Assembly: GCF_032884065.1 (NCBI RefSeq)
Contig: NC_088879.1
Location: 22,182,038-22,246,037 of the forward strand
Source: Artemia franciscana
Taxonomy: Eukaryota; Arthropoda; Branchiopoda; Anostraca; Artemiidae
Direction of reading: 5' to 3'
DNA length: 64,000 nucleotides
Positions within the stretch are counted from its first letter, which is position 1, and the number at the start of each line of letters is the position of its first letter. Positions 34,800 to 47,068 of this stretch are shown here, one piece after another. A program made the translations under genes and the position numbers. The notes beneath the pieces are model-generated. The model ran no database searches, was not told the DNA's origin, and worked only from the letters and a program-made list of their open reading frames with translations.

Positions 34800-35300
34800 A
34801 GTGTGGTCTAAGAATGTATTTACTATGACTACTGCTGCTGCTATGATTGCTGTTACTATTAAAGCTAATGGTATGAAGGTAAAACTTTCAGGAAATGTTT
34901 AGGGCAAAGTTTATACTGAATCAAAACGCACTGTGTTCAGGCAGGTTGTAACAGGGCATATAATCAATATCTTTGCAATGGCTTAGAGTATTTAGTTGAA
35001 ACTTTTAGGGCATGTTGAGAGGATGTTGAACTAACCAAGAGGCACTATGTGCATGTTACCACTATTGCTACTATTACCGCTACTGCAACTATTTACGACT
35101 GTGACTGCTTGCCTCTGTTACTAGTTGCCACTGTGACTCCAACTACTTTTGACTGTGTCTAACTGCTTGTGACTCTGACAACTTGGAACTGTGATTATGA
35201 CTACATTTGACTTTGACTGCAACACTTTGTAGCGTCCTCAGCTACTTACTACCGCAACTGTAGCTACTTGAAAATGCTGCTTCTATTACTACTAGGGAAA
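34800..35300 (+). repeat. Dispersed unit of the (CTA)n-bearing repeat family
   Basis: Resembles 10905-11745: 'aaagctaa', 'gaatcaaaacgcactgtgt', 'gggcatataatcaatat', then a gact/ctact-rich tract to 35300. Non-coding. Confidence 0.55.
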
Positions 35301-35689
35301 ATCAGGAAAGTCAGACACCATAACATGTTTTTCCTGTTAAACTGACTCAAGTTTTTTTTTTAGAAGTATTTCATATCATCTTCTATTGATCTTTTTTTTC
35401 TTATAACAAGTTTCCCACATTATGCACTTTCTAATTGTTGCATATAATGTGCATGTAACCCATCACTAGGTCTCAAAGTTGGTGTAGTGTAGTCTGCTAT
35501 ATTGGACTTACCCTAGCTTTTGTGGGGAGTGCGACATAACCTACTAGCTTTTTTCAACAATATTTCAAAGATAACATGACTTCACCATCTTAGAGGGCAT
35601 TGAGGAATCAATATAAGCCCATAAGCAAGCAATTTTTATGTAAACTGACTGGCATCAAAGGGCCACACTAGATTTTTTTCTGCTATTGT

Positions 35690-36972
35690 GGGCGAACCCC
35701 GACAGTGTTGGACTTACCCAACAGGTTAACATTAAGAAACGTTAAGAAAGTCAAGAATATAGCTAGGAATATGAGTGAAAAAGCTTTATATTTAATAGAG
35801 AGGAGAAGGGGATTGTACAAGAATTATCTGAGTAATAGATTGTATGAAAACATAAGGAATATAAAGAAAGCAGACAAATCATTAAAATATAAACTAAGGG
35901 GGTCTGAAGTAGAGGCTGTGGATAAAATTGCACAGGATCTGGAATATACTGCTAGACAACATAATTTTAAAATATTGTACTGGCATGTTAATAAATTGAG
36001 AGGGAGTAGTTAATCTGGACCTTTCCCAGTTAAACATGGGAACAGGACCACAATCAGTAACAAGGAAATAGTTAAAGAGAGACGGGTGGAACATTTTGAG
36101 AATGTGACAAACCAAGATACAGTTGGATGAAAAGATATAGAGGAATATGAAAAAGTTTGTGATACCTTGGATGTGAAGAAAGATTGGTTTTGTGAGGAAG
36201 AATTAGCAACAGCACTAAAAGGATTAAAAAATAATAAGGCTCCAGATACTAATAGTGTAGTAAATGAGTTTCTTAAATATGGTAGCTCTGAAGTGAAGAT
36301 GAAAATTTGATGTCGGGTAACGAAAATATTGATTACTGGGGCAACTGCACTTACCTTGGTAGTATTATTAGTAAAGATGGTGGGAGCAGTGAAGATTTTA
36401 AAAGTAGAATAACCATGGTTCAGGATGTTTTTTCATAGTTAAAAAAAAGTTAGGAAGAATACAAAGATAAGTCTGCTAACCAAGATTAGAATATTGGATG
36501 GTTTAGTAATGACAGTGATCAAACATGGCTCTGAAGCATGGGTGCTCCAAAAAGCAGATGAAGATTTACTAGATTTTTTCCAGAGAAATTGCATACAGAT
36601 TGTTCTAGGTACCCGGCTGACTGACCATATTTCAAATTGTATGCTGTACAAAGAATGTGGTTCAATCCCACTTTCTAGGGCTTTAGTGAAAGAAAAGTTG
36701 AGATGGCTAGGGCACATTCTGCAGATGAATGATGACAAATTGCCAAAGATAGTTATTTTCGGCCAACCGATTAGAGCTAAACGGAAAGCAGGTTGTCCTT
36801 GTCTGGGATGGGATTAAATCATAAAAAAAGATTTAAAGGAAATTGGAACCTCCTGGGAGGGTGTGAAGAGAGGCTTTGAATAGATTGGGATGGAGGATGA
36901 GCGTGTGTAGCTGTGTTGACCTCAGGTGGCTTTGTACTGCAGTGACTTGTCAGTAGTAGTAGTAATAGTATC
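35690..36972 (+). pseudogene. RTE/CFDP2-like LINE with the RT core deleted
   Basis: The left block (35705-36305) encodes the linker between endonuclease and RT: MSEKALYLIERRRGLYKNYL, ILYWHVNKLRGSS, then EELATALKGLKNNKAP and VVNEFLKYGSSEV. At about 36305-36315 it jumps directly to the post-palm region: TYLGSIISKDGGSSEDFKSR, then KHGSEAWVLQKADEDLLDFF, LVKEKLRWLGHILQMND and GTSWEGVKRGF. All palm motifs, including YADD, are missing, so an internal deletion removed the catalytic core. The copy ends in a (GTA)n-like tail (36953-36971), the same tail type as the related copy at 54892. Several stops and frameshifts are present. Confidence 0.88.
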
Positions 36973-37107
36973 TTAGCCGAGGTGCAAGAATCACTGAATG
37001 TAAATGATTGCTTACATTAAAAAAAAAAGAAAATCATCACAAAAATTATGGTTTAACTTCGGATACAAAAAGTGACTCATAGCTGTTATAGCTTACGTGT
37101 ATGGACA

Positions 37108-37830
37108 AAAACAAAGATCTACTTACGTTTGTCAGTGACTGCCTTGTACGACACAATAACTTGACGGATTTGGGCTATTTCAAATGGTCTGGTTCCCTCT
37201 AACTTTATTGGTCCTGTAAAAATGTATTTGTCATCCACAGTATTAATATTGTCTTTCTTTGGCCAATTGAATGAGTAGAGGGCAAGGCTCAAGCAGTAAA
37301 GAAACATGAGCTTAATTTTTCTCTAGTCAGGAAAGTCTAATACCCTTCCTGTATATAAACCTTGTTTGCCATTCCTGGTATTGTATCTAACTGCATAGTG
37401 CTCATTTAGCTTGGGAATAATCTTTTGCTTACTGGGCGTTTCCTTGCCATCACTGTCACTTTCTTGCATAGTATCTTGAATATTCCGATCGTCTTCATCA
37501 GAGCCAAGTTCAAGGCTGATGCCTCGCTATCACTCGTGTCTCTATTTGCTTTCTTCTTGGGAAGATTTTTTTTTTATTTCACACCCTTCCCATCTGAACT
37601 TTTCTTTTTCCCTTTGCCTTTTGCTTTCAGATTTTCTTCCCTCTCAAGCAAGCACCTATGGATGTTCTTTAAATGTTGTCACTTCTGCCTCTCTTGCAAT
37701 TTTCTTCCCTTTTTCTATTCCTGAAACTAATGGTAGGTTGGGCTGCTTGATTGAGTCAAGAAGAATCTCTTCAAAAGTTTTTGATTGGTTGCCAAACAAC
37801 TTCCTTGGACTAACGGTAACGACAACGTAA
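37108..37830 (-). pseudogene. Unassigned transposase-like C-terminal region
   Basis: The minus-strand text begins VVVTVSPRKLFGNQSKTFEE and passes Lys-rich and acidic linkers with stops. It then reads NEHYAVRYNTRNGKQGLYTG with RVLDFPD, and YSFNWPKKDNINTVDDKYIF with TGPIKLEG, ending about 37119 just before a good donor-like GTAAGT (37125-37130 in minus sense). The acidic linker followed by a 'Y-x-G-x-V ... F-x-W-P' module resembles C-termini of DDE transposase genes, but I cannot name the family. It could also be a decayed host exon. Stops in the linker argue against a working gene. Confidence 0.3.
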
Positions 37831-37849
37831 TGTAGAATTATACGGGGAT

Positions 37850-38190
37850 GTAGAACTTAATCAAATTAAAATATGTGTATCTAGATTGTCAAAAGGGTCT
37901 TCGCAATATCGCAGAAAAAAAAAATCAGAGCATTACGTTGGACTTTCGGAGTATGTTTTTGAGGAAGTTAAACTAAGTGAAAAGACACTATGTGCATCCA
38001 GTTTTGTCCCTAAGCCATATCTGGAGCAGCTAAGTTTATTAAGTTATGAATGTTAGGGCATGTTGAGGGAAAAATTGAACTAAATCAAAAGTTACAATGC
38101 GTATCCAAGTTTGTCAAAAGGGTATATCTGCAATGTCTCAGGAAAGGTTAAGGGATATACGTTAAAATTTCAGGACATATGAAGGGAGAT
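37850..38190 (+). repeat. Dispersed unit of the (CTA)n-bearing repeat family, without the triplet tract
   Basis: Shows 'attgtcaaaagggtcttcgc', then 'actatgtgcatccagttttg' and 'tttgtcaaaagggtatatct', in the order of the 10905-11745 units. Non-coding. Confidence 0.5.
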
Positions 38191-38616
38191 AGCCATGGCC
38201 AACCATAGGATACTGTAAGAGGAAGGGTCAATGTCACTTAAGGAAATAATCTTCATAATGACAATTTTTATTTTACCACAAAATAACTTCACTTAAAATA
38301 ATAATTTGAGAATCAAACATACGTTTGGGGAAAGGGGTGTATTAAGTAAATTTAATAAACCTGCTTGGTTTTGGAAATAAGTTTAATCCAATGGTAGACA
38401 GCAACACAAAAATTCATGTATAGATAATACATTATTTTGTGAGTAGGACTATGGAGTTTCGTTGTTGCTTTCATAGTGACAACTTCAAAGTGAAGGGAAA
38501 GAAAAATTGACTGTTTTTTGTGAAGTTTATTTTTTTGTCAAGTTTAGTAATTGTCAAGTACAAACTGTTTTAAGTTTATTCAAATAAACTTAAAAGTGTG
38601 GTGTAGGGAAACTGCA

Positions 38617-39826
38617 AAATGACTCGCCCTAAGAAGGTGCTGAGGCGAAAAAGAAGTTATAGTGAAAGAAACCATATGAATATCGAACAAGGTGAAACAT
38701 TGACTGCTCTATAGAAAGGCGGCCTGATAGCAAAAGGCATCGAACAGTGTCAACAAGTTCCTCAATTTCAGTGCTAAAACAGGCAGAAAGTATGGTATCC
38801 CATTAATGATCAAACTGAAAGAAAATGAACATGGCAATAAGATCAGCAAAGTTACCGCGTGCCTTTGGCTCTCCAAAAATTACCAAGTCCAAGATGAAAT
38901 GAAGATCAGGACAAGAGGGGATATTCTAGTTTAGATAACGAATAAAAATGAAATTGATGATTTTAAGACCCTTCAGTTTATTAACGAATAGCAAATTGAG
39001 GTATCATCATCAAAAGGTTTAAACCAATTTAAGAAACCTGTTACTGTGTACGAAAAAATTAACTTAGGAGAAATGGAACAAATAAAAATTGAATGGAAAA
39101 ATAAATACGGAATTCCAAAAATTGAGAAGCTTCTAAACAGGATAAGGAAGGATTTGACACCTACTAAATCTTTGATATTATACTCAATGTTCCAATACCA
39201 GATAAAGTTATTATTGGACTGCTAAGTTCTTCTGTCAGGCCATGGACACCAAAACCTAGAAGGTGTACTAACTGCCAATTATTTGGCCATGCGAAAGATG
39301 TGTGCTGTACTGGAGCACAGACCTGTGGAAAAGGTTCCAGCTGAGTCCGCTCCGCTGAAAATTGTACCCAAAATCAAATTAAATGCAGAAACCGTCACAG
39401 CACAGACCACATTAGTGGGGATAATAATTGTCCAAAGTATAAAGAAGTATGTGAAATTAGTAAAATTGCATCCAAGAATCCATTTCTATTGAGAGAAGCA
39501 AAAATTACGTATGCTGAAATAGCAAGAACAGGAGAAGATAGACCGACGACTGTTGAAAACAGCAATCCATCAGAAAATTTACTTCCACAAGGGGCTCACC
39601 CAGAAATAAATGCAACTGTACGAATCCAGGAAGTATTAAAACTCCTTTTACGTGTAATAAAAATTTTATCAAGACCCAATGTAAATGAAAATTTTAAGAT
39701 TGAAAAGGTTGAAAGAGCTGCAGAAAAATTGTTCCCTGAAATAATGAGTTTTGACGAAACAGAATTTGAAATAGAAAAAAGATTTTTAACAACAACTGGG
39801 AATGGATCAAGGGACTTGTCACAATA
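38617..39826 (+). pseudogene. Jockey-like LINE ORF1 (gag-like) with CCHC knuckle
   Basis: A start-like atgactcgccctaagaag at about 38618 opens a basic N-terminus (MTRPKKVLRRKRSYSERNH). Coding then passes through several frames, including FKKPVTVYEKINLGEMEQIK. Near 39240-39300 it reads PWTPKPRRCTNCQLFGHAKD followed by VC, a clean CX2CX4HX4C zinc knuckle. The 39489-39827 frame (ITYAEIARTGEDRPTTVE onward) is the usual C-terminal part. Such proteins coat LINE RNA. Frameshifts and stops occur at several points. ORF2 follows, overlapping slightly at about 39800. Confidence 0.78.
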
Positions 39827-40640
39827 ACCAAGGTAGTAGCGTCACCAGAAATAGCAAAATTAAATTTTGGCAATTAAACTGCAACAGCCTGAATAAATCA
39901 AAATTAGTTGAATTCAAAAATATATTAAGTGTTAAAAACCCTACGATAATGTGTTTACAGGAGGCATGGTGGTGCAAGCCAATTATTACCAATTTTAAGG
40001 GATACGAAATGGACAGAATAGACCAAGAAAAAACAGAAAGTCAACATTCAAAAGGTGGAGGAGCAGCTATTTTAATAAACTTAGAAGTCGTTATACTAAA
40101 GTGTATTAGAATAAATGGTGCGTTTTATGCGGTAGCAAACATTTATAATAACAATGGGTAAAATATCAAAATGACATGACCCCTCGTATACCAGAAATTG
40201 GAGGGAACTAAGATCCTATGTGGGGATTTTAACGGCCATTCTTTTATGTGAAAATCAAATGGTAGTCAAAATAGGTCAAAACCGGATATTACAAATTTGT
40301 TTCTATGATGTACATGATTTAGTTATGGTAGCACCTGTAGATGGATTAACATATACGAATGCTCAAACTAATTACTCAAGCACAATTGACCAAACATTTG
40401 CATCTTGTCAGATCATGCAAATAGGTGAATATAACACGGGAAGGTCTCGATATAGGAAATCCGCAAATAAATTAATACAAATTAATCTTGACCAACTACA
40501 GAAAAAGAAAATGCAATATTACAGAAACAGGAAATTTAACAAAGTTCAAATTAACCATATACGCAAAAAGCTAGAAGTCAATCTATCAGAAAGATTCAAG
40601 TGTCTTGAGGCTGATACTAAGTCGTCCATATCATGTGTAA
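39802..40640 (+). pseudogene. Jockey-like LINE ORF2, endonuclease part
   Basis: The frame 39802-40161 contains KIKFWQLNCNSLNKSKLVEF, TIMCLQEAWW and GGGAAILINLEV, the first half of the endonuclease fold. A frame change gives ILCGDFNGHSF (about 40210-40240, catalytic Asp/Asn), then GLTYTNAQTNYSSTIDQTFA, and SDHANR in another frame. The text then decays. No RT follows, because another LINE starts near 40640, so this copy is truncated or overwritten at its 3' side. Confidence 0.8.
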
Positions 40641-40644
40641 ATAG

Positions 40645-43440
40645 TTTATCACTTCTTCAGGTTAATTTACAACTTTCTTATTTAGCTTTATTAGAATTAT
40701 ATAAAAAATATTGAGATGATTAAACCAGATGTTGTATTAGTTCAAGAGCCATATGTAAATAAAATTTAGAAGTCTCCTCCGTACCACCAAATTACAGGTG
40801 TTTTTTCTAAATTTGATGCTACAAAAAAATTTTATAGCGCGGCAATTTTTGTTAAAAATATGCTGAAAGCAGGTCTACATTTTGATGTCTCAACAAATGA
40901 ATGTGATGTCATCTTTATTTATACTCGTAAAAAGACCTTTACAGTTGTGTCAGCTTATTGTCCTCCTTCTTACGTAAATCCCTCTTTATGTCTGTATCCG
41001 ATTGAGACAGTAAGAAATACGTCTGCGTTAATTTTAGGTGGGGATCTTAATGCCAGAAGTCTTCTTTGACCTTCTAATAATATTACGGACGGAAGAGGGG
41101 CGGAACTGGAATTATTTTTTGCAAGTAGTTCGCTAGTTGTTTTAAATGATCCAACAGTGGCAACAAATACAAGAATAAATTCCACGATTCCGGAGGTAAC
41201 TGTTGTCGGTAATTGTTTGTCCCTTGATATTTATGATTGGAAAGTGTTAATTTGTACCAGTCCTTCAGATCACGGGTATATTTCTTTTAAGCTAAGGTGT
41301 TCTACTGACGACTCGTCCAACATAAGTTTGACTGACCCACGGTTCAAGTACAAGAAAGTGGATTGGAATACAGTTAGCTAAAATGTTTTAAATATTGAAG
41401 ACATATTTTGCATGCCTCTGGAAAATAAATTAGAGATTGACAAATGTGCTGAAAGCCTTACAAATCGGAATTAAAATTGCAATGCCTGAGAAAAAGACCG
41501 TCATTCTCAACAAGTATGCAAGACGGTGGACCTCAGAACTAACTGAATTAAGGCAAAATTACAGGAGAGCATAAAAAAAAAAAAAAAAAAATTCACGCAA
41601 GTGAGGAAATCATCACTATGAAAATGAAAAAAAGACCGTTTTTGAATGAAATTAGAAGGTCAAAACTTGAAGATTGGAATCTTTTTGTAAAGATAAAGGT
41701 AGCTTAGATCCCTGTAGTACAATATACAAAATATGTTCAACCCCCCCCCCCCTAGTATCCCGTATTCATATTGCAAAAGATTACGGTATGTACGCAGAAT
41801 CATAACAGGTAGCTGGTGAGGTATTCACCATTCATCTGATGACTGCTCAATGGGAATTGCGTGTTTTAACGCACCCGTTGGTTTTCCGCCACCCAGGAAA
41901 TCTTGCATAATCAAGAGCATTAGTTGGGTCAGAATAGACAGGTTAGGTTAGTCTATGCCTATGTTTTTGTCTATATCAGAGCCTTTGTCTATGTCTATTT
42001 CATGTCTGTTCTTATGTCTATTCTGACCTACGTGAATTAAAATGTGGCGGAAAACCGCGTTGGTGTTAAAACACTGCTACCTTATCGGAAACTTCTTATC
42101 ACCGCCAGGTCAAGTTGAATATACATGTGACAATAACCAAGATACATTGTCATCTATAACACCTGATTCATTACAAGATGACATTTATTCTCTTAAACCA
42201 CTAAAAGCTCCCGGCTTAGATGGTATTGTTAATGTAGTTATAAAAAAATGTCCATGTCTTGGCTCCCACTTTGCTTAAAATATATAATGCATGTTTGAAT
42301 TTTAAATATTTTCCTAGGGACTGGGGAAAAAAAATGCTAAAATCATAATAACTCCTAAGCGGGGGATGACTAATCATTGTTTACCATCTTCTTATCGACC
42401 CGTTAACTTATTACCAGTTTTGGCAAAATATTCGAAAGGAATTTATATATTAATAAGGACTGAATTTCTAAAGACCAGTTTCGATTTGTTAACGGCAAAT
42501 CAACTGTAGATGCCCTGGAAAATCTTGTCACAATAGTGGAAGAAGATAACAGGATGAAGATATTCACATTTCCCTTTGATATCAAAGGTGCCTTTGACAA
42601 AGCATGGTACCCTGGGATTTAAAAAAAAGCTATTAGGGTTAGCCTGTCCCACTCTTCTATTTATGCTGATTAAAAGTTGTCTATCAGATTGATTATTTTC
42701 TTACGGTGATAAAGCTGATAATGTAACTTGTATCCTTCAAAAATCATGCCCACAAGGAAGCATACTCTCTCCGCTTTTATGGTCTATTAATGTGGACGAT
42801 TTGCTTCGTTCAGAGTTACCGACAGACTGTACAATACAAGCGTATGCTGATAATATCTGTGTAACTGTATCTTCTAAAGATGCGAATTTCTAAGACCATA
42901 TGGCTAAAAAGAAATGTATACTATTAGAAAAATGGGCAGATAAAAACAAATTAAAATTCGATGTTAATAAATGTGAATCTATCATCTTTACTAAGAAAAG
43001 AGAAATTTACTGATTATTTTTCTGTTTTTAAGTCATAGAATACCAATTAGTGATAAAGTAAGATACTGGGGCTTAAAGTAAAGTAAAAGTCGCCAGATAA
43101 TATTCAACAAAATTGTTATATGCTGCCAGAACCACTTGGGGTCTTAAACCATTAAGAAAGTTATATAAAAAAGCTGCTATTGAATCCACCGTTTTATATG
43201 CAATACCTGTATGGTTGTCAGTGCTGAATAAAAAGAACAAAATTTAAAAAAGTTAGTATCTGTCCGAAGAATTTCTATGGTTTTGATTTCCAAAGTTTTT
43301 TATCCGCTAAATCTGAGACAGTAACGACTTTAGCAGGATGCCTTCCTATTGACTTCAGGGCCAAAGATATAGCTCTCACCAGATATCTAAAGAGAGGAAG
43401 ACCTGATTATTAGCTACCTCTCAATAGTTTATAAATTAGA
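40645..43440 (+). pseudogene. R1/LOA-like LINE ORF2 (endonuclease and RT), decayed
   Basis: A fresh endonuclease start, LLQVNLQLSYLALLELYK, then KPDVVLVQEPYVNKI, followed by YSAAIFVKN, VVSAYCPPSYVN and LILGGDLNARSLL, and SPSDHGYISFKL gives a complete set of endonuclease motifs to about 41300. After a decayed linker and an inserted MITE, RT text resumes: LKPLKAPGLDGIVNVVIKKC, SSYRPVNLLPVLAK, SCPQGSILSPLLWSINVDDL and the catalytic box as AYADNICVTV (42840-42860, Asp to Asn). LEKWADKNKLKFDVNKCESI follows. The N-terminal LQxNLQ phrase and QEPYV favour an R1/LOA-type element. Numerous stops mark it as dead. Confidence 0.82.
41861..42074. mobile_element. Palindromic MITE nested in the R1-like LINE (214 bp)
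   Basis: The left end gtgttttaac...gttttccgccac (41861-41892) and right end gtggcggaaaac...gttaaaacac (42043-42074) are inverted repeats of about 30 bases with a variable middle. A second inverted pair, gtcagaataga/tctattctgac, lies inside. A possible 3-bp duplication TGC flanks it (41858-41860, 42075-42077), but TGC is too short to be decisive. Confidence 0.65.
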
Positions 43441-43534
43441 TGAACATACATATTATACTGACTCAAAAGCACATTATGCATTCGGCAATTCATTTTCTAC
43501 CTCTAATATTATAAATGAAATTCGGAAAACTTTA

Positions 43535-43610
43535 CGCATAAAAACCTATCTGGCACGTACCATCTGGTACGTCTGGCACGTACCATCTGGTACGTGCCCC
43601 CATCTGGCAT
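43535..43610. repeat. Short tandem of a palindromic catctggtacgt/ctggcacgtacc motif
   Basis: ctggcacgtaccatctggta cgt is repeated about 2.5 times, each containing the near-palindrome acgtaccatctggtacgt. It lies at the degenerate end of the LINE relic. 'gtacgcaggggggccttcac' follows, and a related 'cctgcgtacgtgcctggccc' in inverted form occurs at 44298-44317. Confidence 0.6.
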
Positions 43611-43640
43611 GTACGCAGGGGGGCCTTCACCCCCCCCTCC

Positions 43641-44228
43641 GAAATTTTGTGAAATGTTTAATTTCCCCATGGTTTCTTGGGATTTCTGGCAAAAGTAGGA
43701 CATTTATTAAGAATCTAGATACATGTGGGAAGCCTTTTTGGGGGGATTTTACAGCATGCAATTATCCGGTCAAGTATATTAACCCATATATTAGCCCAAT
43801 TATTAACCCATTTTCTGTCTAAATTTTTACCCTCTTTGAAGTAATTAGCAATTGTAATATTATTATTTTTTTGTAAAGAGAGTTTGCTTTCCACAGCAAA
43901 ATAGAATCATCCTTGATATTAGAGCGTTTATCCCCCCTTTTCAGGATAATTTATAGCTTTTAATGGATCAATTTTGGAAACTATCGTTTTCATTAAAATC
44001 TACGTTTTTGCAATGGAAGAACTATCCCACAGCACCCATATTGCACTGTTAACCCTAAAATTTCCATTTCAGTGGGATATAATAGATTAATTACTGGTTC
44101 TAAATTGCTATGAATATAACCTGAGCCTAAAACGTACTTTTGAGGCTTCAGTCTTCTTCCCCCCATCCGCTACAATACTACAGATTAAAGTTAATCTGTG
44201 TTTTTCGATATACGTGCTTTTTGGATTA
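43641..44228. other. No gene recognised
   Basis: AT-rich. Nothing coding or structured beyond the flanking repeat fragments. Confidence 0.35.
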
Positions 44229-44780
44229 TTAAATAAAAAAAAGTGCTACTTTATATCTGCTGTTTCGAAGATTTTGGCCCCCCTCCCGAAAAAACTCCTG
44301 CGTACGTGCCTGGCCCCCATACTTGCTTTTTTGTGCAAAGGTGTCTATGATGTCATTGTATGGCATCTCTTGAGCTGGTCTTCCTTCAACAGTGAGCAGG
44401 GTTGATGATATTAATCTATCATGATTGATTGAAGATCTTATGTAGTTTTTCACCCGACGAAGGACAGAAGAATCTTATCTCCTGTGCAGTTTGTGGCAGG
44501 AACTTTAAGAACCATTTTTAAGGCAATGTCGACGTTTGGATAGACATCAGCTGCATCAAAATGATGCGAAACCTTGCTAACGTCAGTCAGAGTCATACTT
44601 TTTTTCCGTTAGTATTTTGTTCCAAGAAGGGTTCCAAATGTAAGCATTCATCAACAATCAGAGGCCCAAGATCGTCGGGAATGAAAAACGTAATCGCTCA
44701 CGTGCATGATTCATGATTTCTGAGGCGTGAATTGCTCGGCAATGGAGTACACCGGGTACTTCGACGATAAATCAAGTCAG
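44229..44780 (-). pseudogene. Second ZMYM/hAT relic, dimerisation domain
   Basis: On the minus strand, DAADVYPNVDIALKMVLKVP then ATNCTGDK (44580-44480), a stop, and KNYIRSSINHDRLISSTLLT with IIDTFAQKSK (44450-44340) follow the hAT/ZMYM1 C-terminal pattern (P-x-L-x-x-A-L-x-x-x-L-x-x-P-V, then N-x-x-R-S-x-M-x-x-x-R-L). The final residues after YGGQARTQEFF belong to an unrelated inserted repeat. One stop interrupts the domain. It is separate from the relic at 33230-34740. Confidence 0.72.
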
Positions 44781-45623
<843 letters not shown>

Positions 45624-46296
45624 CTAGCTGTTGGGGTGCTCCCCCCAACACCTAGTTGGCGGGGGCGCTTCGCGCCCCCCCAAGCCACCCCGCGCGCGTA
45701 AGTCGTTACGCGCGATGGTGATTGCTAATCGACCATTCCCTGTGTCGCCATCGTCATTTATATATCCCCCTGTGCCCCCCGGCGTCCCCTTAGTAGTTTT
45801 GTCCCTGTGTCCCGGTCGTCATTTATATTCCCTGTGTCCCGGTCGTCATTTGTGTCCCGGTGTCCCAGTCTGTGATTTCTCTTTGAGTGTCCCGTGCGTC
45901 ATTTATATTCCTTGTGTCCCGGTGTCCCGGTCGTCATTTATATCCCCCTGTGCCCACCGGCGTCCCCGTTGTAGTTGTGCCCCTGTGTCCCGGTCGTCAT
46001 TTATATTCCCTGTGTCCCGGTCGTCATTTGTATCCCGGTCTTTATATACATTCGTTTTTTAGTTTTGTTTTTCTCCTTTATTTTTCATTTTTTTCCTTTT
46101 TTCTTTTTTTTCTTTTTTAGTTTTTTTAGTTGTTTAGCTTTTTTAGTTTTTTTATTAGTTTTTAGTTTTTTTTTCTTTTTAGTTTTTTTGTAGTTTTTAC
46201 CTTTTTTTTAGTTTTTTTAGTTTTTTTTTTACTTATGTCCTGGTCGTCATTTATACTCCCTGTGCCCCGGTCGTCATTTGTGTCCCGGTGCTTTGT
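45624..46296 (-). mobile_element. Helitron copy 3, 5'-truncated, on the minus strand
   Basis: On the minus strand it ends with a G/C hairpin, caccccaacag and CTAG (45627-45624), next to T in the minus sense, as in copies 1 and 2. It contains the 27-bp minisatellite, an A-rich 'aaaaaactaaaa' tract (46060-46230 in plus sense is its T-rich complement), and cgattagcaatcaccatc. It then jumps straight to gcgcgtaacgacttacgcgc, so the helicase tail present in copies 1 and 2 is deleted. Its 5' side begins at acaaagcaccgggac, equivalent to about 17405 of copy 2, so the real 5' terminus is missing. Confidence 0.85.
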
Positions 46297-47008
46297 TATA
46301 TATCTCAAACTGTCAATCTGCATTCATTTCTTTTTCTCAGTAATCTTGGTTATGGGGGTGATTTTTTTTTTTTTACAAGAAATAGAAACACAGCTCGAAA
46401 TAATAATTTATGTAAAGTAAAGTACAAATTATGTTCTGACCTTTAGAAGACAGGGGTTCGGGGCGTCTGCCCCGCTCTTCTTAGTTTGTCATCATGTTTG
46501 ACTTAGTTGTTTAGCACAATTTCTGTTTGTTTTGGGCTCATATATTTTATTGAGGGTGATCTATGGTAATTATACGCTTGAAAATTTTTTGAAGTTATTT
46601 CTGCTGTCTTTGGTTTACTGTTGCTCTTTATTTTTCTGTAGAAAATTTCATTTGTAGAAAAAGTTTTGTAAAATTAACATGTATAAAAAGGCACATTACC
46701 TTGCTGCACACTGTAGGTTTCATTGGTGTGTTCTCTTCGAGATCCCTGAAAGAAAAGCGGTTCCTGCATATAAGGCTTCGGCACATTTCCTATTGATATT
46801 TCGATATGGAAAGAATGAATAAATGTACATTATTTATAAAGTATCAACTAAAAAGTGTAATTATGGCCAATCTTTTAGTTTTCCAGGGAAGGGGTCTTCA
46901 GTCCTAATTTAGAGAAAAATTGCCTTCCCATTTTACCTGGTATTACCACTTAATGTATTTTTAGAGGACTAAAACATTTTTCTTTATAAATATTTTCTAC
47001 GGTTTCAG
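46297..47008. other. Region upstream of the first recognised NADK2 coding exon
   Basis: Holds an interspersed repeat copy at 46430-46640 and otherwise AT-rich sequence. A polypyrimidine/AG acceptor-like tttctacggtttcag ends at 47008, so an upstream non-coding exon is possible. No promoter could be identified. Confidence 0.4.
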
Positions 47009-47068
47009 GAATCCAAGACATTGCAAGAAATGGACTAAGGTCTTTTAAGTTAGGAAAAAGTGCCGAAG

